This document shows, one piece after another, positions 49,991-58,302 of a DNA stretch of 64,000 nucleotides; position 1 is the stretch's first letter, and every line of letters starts with the position of its first letter. A model generated the notes under the pieces. It worked only from the letters and a program-made list of their open reading frames with translations. It did no database searches and had not been told where the DNA came from. The translations under genes and the position numbers were made by a program. Source of the stretch: Polyangium sp. y55x31 (GTDB taxonomy: Bacteria; Myxococcota_A; Polyangia; Polyangiales; Polyangiaceae); contig NZ_JARZHG010000008.1 of assembly GCF_029946505.1 (NCBI RefSeq), positions 1 to 64,000 on the forward strand, in the 5' to 3' direction.

Positions 49991-50614
49991 ATGCAAGGAA
50001 TCGACGTCTTCCTGGATACTTACGTGCGGATCGACGAGGGAACGGCCGTGCTCCTCTGCTCGCATCGCTCCTCGGTGCGCACGGCAGCCTGGATCTACGC
50101 GGCGCTCTATACGCGCGGCACGGGCCCCGAGATGTATTGCTTCGAAGAAGACGACGAGGCCGGCGACGAGGCGGTCACCGCGGCGATCCAGGCGCTCCGC
50201 GCGCGCCCCGGCGTGCGGCGCGTGGCCGTGATCGTGTGCGAGCCAGGCGGGCCGTCTCTACAGAATGCGCTGACGGGCGCGCAGGGCGACAAGCCCGAGC
50301 GGACGCCGATCTTCCGCATCTCGGGGCGCGCGACCGGGATCTTCGAGACGGGATTCGGCACGGGCGAGGACGAGGCCGAAAACGAGGGCCTCGGGCTCAC
50401 GCCGAGCGACATCGACGATCTGCTCGCGCAGTGCGACACCGAAATGGGCGATCTCGACGATCGCGATATCGAGGAGGTCGCCGCGATGACGCTGGAAGAG
50501 GATAACGACGCGCTGAGCGACGAGGAGCTCGCCGCGCTCGCCGAGCTCGAGGACAGCGAGCTTCTGGAGCTCGCGACGGCCTGGGGCGAGGAGGGATTCC
50601 GTGTCCTTGCTTGA
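49991..50614 (+). CDS. Acidic protein of unknown function
   Basis: 207 aa from ATG 49991; an in-frame ATG at 49898 is possible. Residues ~1-105 are a mixed alpha/beta segment (GTAVLLCSHRSSVRTAAWIYAALY, then VRRVAVIVCEPGG). The C-terminal ~90 residues are extremely acidic and helical (DIDDLLAQCDTEMGDLDDRD and similar). No family recognised. The next gene starts inside its 3' end (14-bp overlap), so the pair is probably co-expressed. Confidence 0.6.
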   Translation: MQGIDVFLDTYVRIDEGTAVLLCSHRSSVRTAAWIYAALYTRGTGPEMYCFEEDDEAGDEAVTAAIQALRARPGVRRVAVIVCEPGGPSLQNALTGAQGDKPERTPIFRISGRATGIFETGFGTGEDEAENEGLGLTPSDIDDLLAQCDTEMGDLDDRDIEEVAAMTLEEDNDALSDEELAALAELEDSELLELATAWGEEGFRVLA

Positions 50615-51863
50615 AGAGGTGCCCGTGCGACGAAATGCATTGCAGCAGCCTTCGATCGGACCCGCGTCGCGGCGGCGCGTGGACGGGCGGTTTCTCACGG
50701 ACGAGCCGCTCGCGCCCTACGACCGCCACGTGCGGCGCGAGCTCGCGAGCTGGTCGGCCGAGGCGCTGCAAAGGCTCGACGAGGCGCCCGAGGACCCGAT
50801 GGAGCGCGCCGCGGCGTTCGCCCGCGCCCACCAGGACGCGGCGCTCATCGCGAGTTATCTGGGCCGCCCGAACGAGGCGCGGCTCGTCTGCCACGCGGGG
50901 CTCGACAGCGTGGCCGAGCACGCGGAGACGTCGGGGGACGAAACCATCCTGCTCCTCGGCTTCGGCCCGCTCGTGGAGCTGTCGCGGCTCGACGCGCGGC
51001 TCGGTCGGACCGACGAGGCGCTCTGCGTGCTCGAGCGCCTCTCGGGGCTCCTGCGTGGTCAGGGGCTCGCGTTCGGGGCGCTCTCGATCTCGGCCGCGAC
51101 CTGGGCCCGCATCGGGCCGGGCGAAGGCGGCGCCGAGGCGGCGCTCACGTCGATGGTGGCGATCGAGACGCAACGGACGTTGCTCGGATCGGGGCGTCAC
51201 GAGGCCGCGCTGGAGATCGCGCGGGGCCAGGCGCCGTCACCGAACGATCCGGTGCTCGAAGCGATGCGGCGCGAGGCGTATCTGGTCTCGCTCTGCAGGC
51301 TCGGTCGCGGCGAGGAGGCGCTGCTCGTGGCCGCACTCTGGGCCGCGGAGGCGCACCCGATCCGGCGGCCGATCTTCGAGATCCGCCACGCCGAGGCGCT
51401 CGCCGCGTTCGGCGACCCGGTGCGGGCGCACGCGGTCGCCGAGGAGTGCGTGCGGTGGGTCGAATCGCGCCTCTCAGCCGGGCCCGCGACGCTCTTCGAC
51501 TTGACGATCGCAGCGCGCGTGTCGCGGCTGCTCGCGACGCTCGGAGATCCGCTCGCCGCCGAGCTCTGCCGGACGGCGCTGCCGGCGGCGACGTCGCTCG
51601 GAGACGTGCCCCTCACGGCAGAGCTCGCGCTGCGGATCCTCGCGACGGATCGCCGCGCGGAGGAGCGCGCCGAGGCGCTCGAAGCGCTCCGCGCGATCGC
51701 AACGGGCAGCGGTTATCGGATTCCCGCGGTGGAGCGCGCGGTCGAGGCCGAGGACGGGCCGCTCCTCGCGCGGTCGTTGAAGGAGCGCGCGCCGAGTTAT
51801 CCGCGGCTCTTCGAACGCTTGCTCGGCTTCCCGCCCGACGCGCTCGATCGTTCGTCGCGGTGA
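50601..51863 (+). CDS. TPR-like helical repeat protein of unknown function
   Basis: 420 aa from GTG 50601, with GGAGG seven bases upstream. Alanine/leucine/arginine-rich helices recur through the protein (ARAHQDAALIASYLGRPNEA; RLGRTDEALCVLERLSGLL; RRAEERAEALEALRAIA), suggesting a tetratricopeptide-like solenoid for protein binding. The first ~60 residues are less regular. Overlaps the acidic-protein gene by 14 bp. No family assigned. Confidence 0.65.
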   Translation: MSLLEEVPVRRNALQQPSIGPASRRRVDGRFLTDEPLAPYDRHVRRELASWSAEALQRLDEAPEDPMERAAAFARAHQDAALIASYLGRPNEARLVCHAGLDSVAEHAETSGDETILLLGFGPLVELSRLDARLGRTDEALCVLERLSGLLRGQGLAFGALSISAATWARIGPGEGGAEAALTSMVAIETQRTLLGSGRHEAALEIARGQAPSPNDPVLEAMRREAYLVSLCRLGRGEEALLVAALWAAEAHPIRRPIFEIRHAEALAAFGDPVRAHAVAEECVRWVESRLSAGPATLFDLTIAARVSRLLATLGDPLAAELCRTALPAATSLGDVPLTAELALRILATDRRAEERAEALEALRAIATGSGYRIPAVERAVEAEDGPLLARSLKERAPSYPRLFERLLGFPPDALDRSSR

Positions 51864-51867
51864 CGCG

Positions 51868-52299
51868 CTAGAACGAAGACCTGCGCTCCTTGGTCGTGAT
51901 CCGGGCGAGTTTTTCGCGCGCGGAAACGAGCCACGTCCGCGCCTCTCCCTCGTCCTTGCCGTGGAAGAGCAGCCGCTTGTGGTTGCCGAGGAGCGCGGTC
52001 GCTCGCATGGCCATGTCGAGCGCGACGCGCGTCGCGAAGCCGCCGCCGTACGTGGCGACGGCGCGCGGCGGCATGCGCGGATCGGGCGCGCGCACGAGCT
52101 TCCACCCCGCGCCCGACATATGGCCGACGCGCCCCAGCGGCACGAGCACGAGGACGTAGGGCTTCGAGAGCGTCCACTCCACGGCAACACGGATCATCGG
52201 GCCGAGCTCGTCGCCGATGTCGCCTCGCAGATCGACGAACACGAGATCCGGATCCTCGAACACGAGGCGATGCGTACCGAAGACGACCTCTTCGCTCAC
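51868..52299 (-). CDS. STAS-like (SpoIIAA-like) protein
   Basis: 143 aa from GTG 52299, preceded by AAAGGAGGACGG; longer frames upstream lack this site. Residues ~10-140 alternate strands and helices as in SpoIIAA/STAS folds (HRLVFEDPDLVFVDLRGDIG; YVLVLVPLGRVGHMSGAGWKLV). It is divergent from a PAS-STAS gene, 142 bp apart, which supports a role in a stressosome-like switch. The stop lies 4 bp from the convergent TPR-like gene. Confidence 0.6.
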   Translation of the reverse strand: MSEEVVFGTHRLVFEDPDLVFVDLRGDIGDELGPMIRVAVEWTLSKPYVLVLVPLGRVGHMSGAGWKLVRAPDPRMPPRAVATYGGGFATRVALDMAMRATALLGNHKRLLFHGKDEGEARTWLVSAREKLARITTKERRSSF

Positions 52300-52441
52300 C
52301 CGTCCTCCTTTCCACCATCGGTGTAGCAGAACGCGCGCCCACAGCGCCTTCAATGCCGTCGACGGACGCGCGTGCATCGTGCGAGGATGCGACCCAAACA
52401 GGCGCAATACGCGCTGGCTCATCAAGGACACGAAGCGGGCG

Positions 52442-54100
52442 ATGGAGCATCGGGACGAGGTGGAGGGGCTGCGCGCCGAGGTGAACGCGCTCCGCGCAGA
52501 GCTCGCAGAGGCCCGCGCGGAGAGGGACCGGGAGAAGCATCTCGGCGCGGGTTACCGCGAGCTGTTCCACGGCGTCCCCACCGCCATGGTCCTGACCGAC
52601 GGCCTCGGGCGCTTCGTGGACATGAACGAGGCCTTCGTCACGCTGCTCGGCTACACGCTCGACGATCTGCGTGGCCACTCGACCGACGAAATTTCACACC
52701 CCGACGATCTGCCGGTCGAGCGGACGCTCTTCGCCGCGCTCGCGCGCGGCACGCGATCGTTCGTGGAGTTCGAGAAGCGCTACCGCCGCAAGGACGGGAC
52801 CTGGATGTGGGCGCGCCTGTACACGGGCGTCGTGCGGAACGAAGAGGGCGAGATCGTCGCGTCCTACGGCGCGCTGAAGGACGCGGAGGAGGAGCTCAGC
52901 ACCACGGTGACGTCGGTGCGCGCGGTCGAGGCCCGAAACCGCGCCCTGCTCGACGCGGTGCCCGATCTGCTCTTCGTGATGGCCCGCGACGGGCGCTTCC
53001 TCGACTGCAAACCCGCGCGCGACGTGCCGCTGCTCGTGCCGCCGGCGCAGTTCCTCGGGCGGCGGCTCGTCGACGTGTTCGGCACCGACTGGTCGCGAAG
53101 GCAAACCGACATCATCCGCGACGTGGCCGAGGACGGCGAGCCGCGGATGGACGGGTATGCCGTCGAGACGCCCGACGGGACCATGCATTTCGATGCGAGC
53201 TTCTCGCGGGCGAGCACGGGCGAGGTCGTGGTCGCGATCCGGGACGTCACGAAGCGCGTGCGGGCCGAGGTCGAGCGTGATCGGCTGGCGAGCGAGGTGA
53301 GCGCGCAGGTGAACGAGCTCAGGCGCTGGAAGGCGCTCGCCGACCGCGCGCCCGACGGGATCTCCATCGTCGGCCTCGACGGCAAGATCACGTACGCGAA
53401 CGCGGCGTTCGAGGACATGCTCGGTCGAGGTCCGCTCGTCGGGACGAACGTGTCGCGCCTGCTCGCGACGGAGGAGGCCCGGACCATCGAAGCGGCGCTC
53501 CGGGCCGAGGGTCATTACCGCGGAGATCTCGCGCTCGTGCGCGGCGATCGGTCGCAGCTCGCCACGCATGGCGTGCTGTTCGTCATGACGAACGAGGACG
53601 GGACGGCCACGTCGTTCGGCACGATCATGCGAGATCGGACCGAGGAGCGGCTCGCGGAGGAGGAGCGGCTGCTCCTGCGCGAGAAGCTCATCGAGACGCA
53701 GCGGAAGCTCATCGAGGAGCTGGAGACGCCGATCCTGCCCGTGGCGCCCGGCGTGCTGGTGATGCCGCTCGTCGGGCGGGTGGATTCGGCACGCGCCGAG
53801 CGGCTGCTCGACTCGCTGCTCTCCGGGACCACGGCGCACGGGGCTCGCGTGGTGATCCTCGACATCACGGGCGTGCCGGTGGTCGACGCGGACGTGGCCG
53901 AGGGCCTCGTGCGAGCCGCGCGTGCGGTGCGGCTGCTCGGCGCCGAGACGTTGCTCACGGGCGTCGGCCCCCTCGTGGCGCGGCAGCTCGTCGCGCACGC
54001 CGAGGAGGTCTCGGTGCTCCGGCCGTGCAGCACGCTCGAGCGCGCCGTCTCGATCGCGCTCGGGATGTCGCGGCGCGGCAGCGGGGCTAGAGCAAGCTGA
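52442..54100 (+). CDS. PAS-PAS-PAS-STAS regulator (RsbR-like)
   Basis: 552 aa from ATG 52442. An N-terminal coiled coil (~1-35) is followed by three PAS domains at about 38-150, 160-275 and 295-420. A C-terminal STAS domain at ~435-545 has the RsbR-type core VVILDITGVPVVDADVAEGL and LLTGVGPLVARQL. In RsbRA a phosphorylated Thr follows PVVD; here the residue is Ala, so kinase control may differ. The stop overlaps the convergent PilZ gene by 14 bp. Confidence 0.82.
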   Translation: MEHRDEVEGLRAEVNALRAELAEARAERDREKHLGAGYRELFHGVPTAMVLTDGLGRFVDMNEAFVTLLGYTLDDLRGHSTDEISHPDDLPVERTLFAALARGTRSFVEFEKRYRRKDGTWMWARLYTGVVRNEEGEIVASYGALKDAEEELSTTVTSVRAVEARNRALLDAVPDLLFVMARDGRFLDCKPARDVPLLVPPAQFLGRRLVDVFGTDWSRRQTDIIRDVAEDGEPRMDGYAVETPDGTMHFDASFSRASTGEVVVAIRDVTKRVRAEVERDRLASEVSAQVNELRRWKALADRAPDGISIVGLDGKITYANAAFEDMLGRGPLVGTNVSRLLATEEARTIEAALRAEGHYRGDLALVRGDRSQLATHGVLFVMTNEDGTATSFGTIMRDRTEERLAEEERLLLREKLIETQRKLIEELETPILPVAPGVLVMPLVGRVDSARAERLLDSLLSGTTAHGARVVILDITGVPVVDADVAEGLVRAARAVRLLGAETLLTGVGPLVARQLVAHAEEVSVLRPCSTLERAVSIALGMSRRGSGARAS

Positions 54101-54491
54101 TCATGTCGACCGTCGCGGCGTAATCGACGCGCGGCTCGCGCGACGACGCGACCGTGGGATACGCGCAGAGCGCCTCTTCGAGGACGCCTCGCGCCCCGCC
54201 CGGTTGGAGCTCGAACGAAATGCCGACGCCGTGGCTGCCCTCGAGCTCGCCTGCGATCCGCGCGACCTTGCCGCGCGCGTCGATCCACTGCTCGCGCCCG
54301 GGGATACGGAGCGTGATCAGGACGTCATCGCCCACGGCGGCGGGCACGTCCGAGACGAGGAGCATCCCGCACGTGGACAGGTCGACGCCCCGAGCGCCGA
54401 GCAGGGTGAAGTCGTCTTCGCGCACGACCTGACACTCGACGGTCACGGCATGGCGCGGGGCGCGCCGCTCGTTGGCTAGCAACATCTCCAT
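54087..54491 (-). CDS. PilZ-domain protein
   Basis: 134 aa from ATG 54491. PilZ proteins bind cyclic di-GMP. The two signatures are visible: an arginine-rich start ERRAPRHAVTVECQV (RxxxR type, ~8-22) and DLSTCGMLL (D/NxSxxG, ~38-46), followed by a beta barrel (DDVLITLRIPG, IDARGKVARI, GVGISFEL). A free-standing single-domain form. The 3' end overlaps that of the PAS-STAS gene. Confidence 0.85.
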   Translation of the reverse strand: MEMLLANERRAPRHAVTVECQVVREDDFTLLGARGVDLSTCGMLLVSDVPAAVGDDVLITLRIPGREQWIDARGKVARIAGELEGSHGVGISFELQPGGARGVLEEALCAYPTVASSREPRVDYAATVDMISLL

Positions 54492-54593
54492 CAGTGGCCT
54501 CCTCGCGCGGAGCCTACCGAGCCTCCCCGATGCGGCCAAGAAAGCGCCTTTCCCACGCCCCCGGAGCGCGCCGCGTTGGGATACGCTCGGGCC

Positions 54594-55769
54594 ATGCTCT
54601 CGCGTACCTTTTTCCTCGCGCTTCTGCCTCTCGCTTGCCTCGCCTGCATTGCTCCGGACTCGAACGAGCCGCCGCCGAGCCAAGGCGGGCCGCCGAAGGA
54701 AATCGTCTGGAGCGCGCTGCCCACGGACGGCGCGCCTTCGCCGCGGTACGCGCACACGGCGGTGTGGACCGGCTCGAAGATGCTCGTGTGGGGCGGTGAT
54801 GTCGGAGGAAACCCGGCCGCGACGAACACGGGCGGCATCTACGATCCGGCCACGCGCACGTGGAAGAGCATGAGCACGACGGGCGCGCCCGCGGCGCGCT
54901 TCTCGCACACGGCGTTGTGGACCGGCTCGAAGATGCTCGTGTGGGGCGGCTTCGGCGCGACGGATCTCGAAGCAGCGGGCGGGATCTACGATCCGGAGAC
55001 GGACACGTGGGCGCCGATGAGCACGATGGGACAACCGCCGCCGCGCTTCGCGCATACCGCGGTGTGGGCCGGTTCGAAGATGATCGTGTGGGGCGGCGCG
55101 AGCGGGGCGAACGTGCTCGGCTCGGGCGGCATGTACGATCCGGAGACGGACACGTGGACGAGCACGAACGGCGCGGGAAGCCCGCCTCCGCGCCGCTACC
55201 ACGGGGCCGCGTGGAACGGGAAGCTGATGCTGGTCTGGGGCGGGGCGGACGGCTTCGATTGGTTCAACGACGGCCTGACGTTCGATCCCACGGGTACGCC
55301 GCAAGGCGTGTGGATCCAGCCGACGGGCGCGGGCGGCGCACCGGAGCGGCGCGAGCGCATGACCTTGGTCGCGACGGGCCCGTCGTTCATCGTGTGGGGC
55401 GGCTGGAACGGCGGGGTCAACTTGAACACGGGCGGTCAGCTCGACGTGGAGTCGAACGAATGGAGCCCGACCACGATCGAGGGCGCCCCGGGCATTCGCG
55501 CCGATCACGCGAGCGTGTGGGCCGGCAATCACCTCGTCGTGTGGGGAGGTTGTCGGGAAAACCCGTGCACGGCGAACAACATCGAGGGCGACGGGGGGCA
55601 ATACGTGCCGAGCCGGAGCGGCGGCACGTGGTACCCGATCGCGGCGCAGTCGAGCCTCTCGGCGCGGTACGGGGCGACGCTCGTGTACACGAAGAGCTCG
55701 GTGATCGCGTGGGGCGGGCAAACGGATCCGTCGACGCGGACCGACACGGGCGCCGAAGCGCCGCTTTGA
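54594..55769 (+). CDS. Kelch-repeat lipoprotein
   Basis: 391 aa from ATG 54594. A short signal peptide with a lipobox-like LAC is followed by about six Kelch-type repeats. Each contains a version of RxxHTAVWTGSKMLVWGG and, except in the divergent C-terminal ones, GGIYDPxTxTW. They would form a beta propeller on the cell surface. No enzymatic motif is seen. The stop is 3 bp from that of the convergent DnaJ-domain gene. Confidence 0.85.
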   Translation: MLSRTFFLALLPLACLACIAPDSNEPPPSQGGPPKEIVWSALPTDGAPSPRYAHTAVWTGSKMLVWGGDVGGNPAATNTGGIYDPATRTWKSMSTTGAPAARFSHTALWTGSKMLVWGGFGATDLEAAGGIYDPETDTWAPMSTMGQPPPRFAHTAVWAGSKMIVWGGASGANVLGSGGMYDPETDTWTSTNGAGSPPPRRYHGAAWNGKLMLVWGGADGFDWFNDGLTFDPTGTPQGVWIQPTGAGGAPERRERMTLVATGPSFIVWGGWNGGVNLNTGGQLDVESNEWSPTTIEGAPGIRADHASVWAGNHLVVWGGCRENPCTANNIEGDGGQYVPSRSGGTWYPIAAQSSLSARYGATLVYTKSSVIAWGGQTDPSTRTDTGAEAPL

Positions 55770-55772
55770 CCC

Positions 55773-56603
55773 TCAAGCCACGAGCACGTGATACGCCGCG
55801 CTGACCTCGGCGAAACGCGCGGCGTTGCGATCCCGCGTCGCCGCGGGGGCGGTGGCGTGGCGATCGGGATGGAGCTCGATCGCGAGCTTGCGGAACGCGC
55901 GCCTCACGTCGTCCGCGCCGGCCGTCTCGGAGAGGCCGAGCTTCTCCAGCGCGCGTCGCTTGGCCTCGGGGATCGGATGTCCGAACCGCGACGACGACGC
56001 GCGCGGCGGCTCGGCGCGTCGCTCGCCGTCGGCCTTCGGTGCGCCCGGGTAAAACCTTTGCGCGCGTGCCGGCGCGCGGCGGTAGCGGACCTCGGACGCG
56101 GGCACGAGATCACGAAAGCGGGGCCGGCCAACCAGAAAATCGGGCGGTTCGAGCGGATGAATGCGGCGCGCGGAGACCTTCGTGGGCCTCGCGGTGTGAA
56201 ACGCGACGGCCGCGTCCTGGAGCCCGAACAACGCGTCGAGCTTCATGCGGAGCTGCACGCGCAGCGCGGCCTCGACCGTCGCCGGATCCGCGAGGCGCTC
56301 CGCGACGAGGATCTCTCCGCTCGGCCGCGGATCACCGTCGCCGAGGCGGCGCAGGAGCGCACGAAATGCAGGGTCGGCCAGGAATCCTTCGCGCCGGAGC
56401 AGCTCTCCGAGCGGCGGCGCGGGCAAGCTCGTCTCCACGCCGGCGACGAGGCCCGAGGCCAGGTGGATCTTGTGCCTCGACGTCGCCGCGCCCGGAGGCG
56501 CCCAGAGATCGGTGAGCTCGAGCGTGCCCGTCGTCCGCTGGCGATACAGCCTCCCGAGCAGATCCCCGAGCGTCGTCGCCGAGAGCCGGCTGGGCAGGAT
56601 CAT
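55773..56603 (-). CDS. DUF4388-like protein with C-terminal J domain
   Basis: 276 aa. Residues ~5-150 resemble DUF4388/PatA-N-type domains found in bacterial regulators (TLGDLLGRLYRQRTTGTLEL...IHLASGLVAGVETSLP). Residues ~210-275 are a J domain with the HPD motif in LAIELHPDRHA, expected to stimulate DnaK ATPase. No Gly/Phe or zinc-finger region, so it is a targeted co-chaperone rather than DnaJ itself. Convergent with the Kelch gene and divergent from the GAF gene (56 bp). Confidence 0.84.
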   Translation of the reverse strand: MILPSRLSATTLGDLLGRLYRQRTTGTLELTDLWAPPGAATSRHKIHLASGLVAGVETSLPAPPLGELLRREGFLADPAFRALLRRLGDGDPRPSGEILVAERLADPATVEAALRVQLRMKLDALFGLQDAAVAFHTARPTKVSARRIHPLEPPDFLVGRPRFRDLVPASEVRYRRAPARAQRFYPGAPKADGERRAEPPRASSSRFGHPIPEAKRRALEKLGLSETAGADDVRRAFRKLAIELHPDRHATAPAATRDRNAARFAEVSAAYHVLVA

Positions 56604-56659
56604 GGGCGTCGGTTACCCAAAGCCTCCGATCGAGGCCAAGTTTTTGTAGGATGCGGGCC

Positions 56660-57472
56660 ATGACGCTTCCCGCGCCCGCCGCCGACGTCGCCCGAGCCTC
56701 GTTGCTCGGCTTCTCGAGCCGGCTGCGAGATCTGCTCGCCACGCTGGAGTCCGCCGCCCTCGTGGGTCAATCGGAGGTGCGCATGCGCGGGCTCGGCGAG
56801 CACCTGCGTTTCGCGTGCCTCGCCCTCCCCTGCGCCGAGGCGCTCGTCGCACTCGAAGTGGAGACGCTCGGACGGCTCAGCGTCCCTGTCGTGGCCGACA
56901 CGCAAGGGTATCGCCGCACCACGCTGGAGTTTCTGCCGAGCGGGACGCCTTTCGCCTACCTGCTCGGCGGCGGCGGCGCGCACGCGGCGGAGCTCGGCCC
57001 GGACGACCCGATGATCGCCGCGCTGCGCCCCGCGCTCGCGACGAAGCCCACGGCCGGCATCTTCGTCCCGATCCGCATCGGCGAGTCCACGATCGGAGGC
57101 GCGGCTCTGCTCGCGGAGGATGCGCCGCTCGGCGATCACCACCTGGAGATGGCCGAGCGCCTCGCCGAGGTGCTCGCACTGACGGTGGAGTCGTTCCGCA
57201 CCGAGCAGATGATCTTCTCGCTCTTCGCGCGGGCCCTTCCGGACCTGCTCGGCGCGGACGCGCCCACGTCGCTGCGCGAGTCGCTCGCGCAGTACATCCA
57301 CGCGCTCCGGCTCGGACCGACGTACAAGGAGCGCCTGCAGCTCGCGCTCGCCGTGGGCAAGCTCTGCGATCGCGGGCCGGCCGAGGCCATGCTCTGCGCC
57401 GAGGTGCTCGCGCGCATCGACGCCTACGCGGCCTCGATGGGCGGCGTGGCTTCCTACGACGGGACGCCATGA
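56660..57472 (+). CDS. GAF-like domain protein
   Basis: 270 aa from ATG 56660, with TAGGA nine bases upstream; ATG 56651 is an alternative. Residues ~40-185 have GAF-like features (a strand/helix pattern, TAGIFVPIRIGESTIGGAALLAED, then helix AERLAEVLALTVESF). The C-terminal ~80 residues are helical (RLQLALAVGKLCDRGPAEAM). Likely a cytoplasmic sensor. The TGA overlaps the subtilase ATG (ATGA), making it the first gene of a translationally coupled trio. Confidence 0.65.
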   Translation: MTLPAPAADVARASLLGFSSRLRDLLATLESAALVGQSEVRMRGLGEHLRFACLALPCAEALVALEVETLGRLSVPVVADTQGYRRTTLEFLPSGTPFAYLLGGGGAHAAELGPDDPMIAALRPALATKPTAGIFVPIRIGESTIGGAALLAEDAPLGDHHLEMAERLAEVLALTVESFRTEQMIFSLFARALPDLLGADAPTSLRESLAQYIHALRLGPTYKERLQLALAVGKLCDRGPAEAMLCAEVLARIDAYAASMGGVASYDGTP

Positions 57473-58302
57473 CGGAGACGAACCCAGAAGCGGCGCGAGC
57501 GTCGCGGCGGGTGCGCGTCGCCCTCGTGGACTCGGGCGTGGACACGTCGCACCCGTGGCTCGTGCATGCCGAGCTCCGCTCGCTCCGCGTCGAGCGGAAG
57601 GGCGAAGGATACGCCGTTGGTCCCGACGATCCCGTCGATCGCTCGGGCCACGGGACGGCGTGCGCGGGCATCATCCACAGGCTCGCGCCGTTCGCCGAGA
57701 TCACGAGCGTCTGCGTGCTCTCGCCCGAGGGCCGATGCTCGCGCGACGGGCTGCTTGCGGCGGTGCGCTTCTGCGTGCGCGAGGGCTTCGACGTGGTGAA
57801 CTTGAGCCTCGGCATCGACGTGCCGAAGGGCGCTCCCTTGCGACCCACCGACTACAAGTCGATCGTCGAGCTCTACGAGATCGCGGACATCGCATACACG
57901 GCCGGCGTCGTGCTCGTCGCCTCGGGGCCGAACGCGTCGGCGTTCCGGACCTACCCGGGCCGCTTCAAATCCCTGATCGGCGTGGGGCGCGCGTCGTCCG
58001 ACGATCCGGAGTTCTTGCGAACCGAGATCACGGTCGACTGGGAGATCCTCGCGCCGGGCAACGACGTGCTCGCGCCCGCGCTCGGCGGCGGCGAGCGGCG
58101 GTGGACGGGCACCTCGTTCGCCGCGCCCCACGTGGCGGCGCACGTCGCGCGGCTCCGGCGCGACCGTTCCGATCTCTCGATCCAGGACATCAAGGCCGCG
58201 CTGCACGCGCTCGCGGCCCGGCGGCTCGAACGCGAAGCGGGCCTTCCGCGTGTCTCGATGCCCCCCGCGCAGATCGATCACGGAGGCGCGCTCTCATCAT
58301 GA
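57469..58302 (+). CDS. Subtilisin-like serine protease (S8), cytoplasmic
   Basis: 277 aa. All catalytic residues of S8 are present: Asp 21 (VALVDSGVD), His 61 (SGHGTACAG) and Ser 216 (GTSFAAPHVAAH), plus the oxyanion Asn 155 (SGPNAS). There is no signal peptide and no propeptide, since the catalytic Asp lies only 21 residues from the start. So it should act inside the cell, unlike most bacterial subtilases. Coupled on both sides by ATGA overlaps: upstream a GAF protein, downstream a TPR protein, which may supply sensing and substrate or partner binding. Confidence 0.9.
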   Translation: MTETNPEAARASRRVRVALVDSGVDTSHPWLVHAELRSLRVERKGEGYAVGPDDPVDRSGHGTACAGIIHRLAPFAEITSVCVLSPEGRCSRDGLLAAVRFCVREGFDVVNLSLGIDVPKGAPLRPTDYKSIVELYEIADIAYTAGVVLVASGPNASAFRTYPGRFKSLIGVGRASSDDPEFLRTEITVDWEILAPGNDVLAPALGGGERRWTGTSFAAPHVAAHVARLRRDRSDLSIQDIKAALHALAARRLEREAGLPRVSMPPAQIDHGGALSS

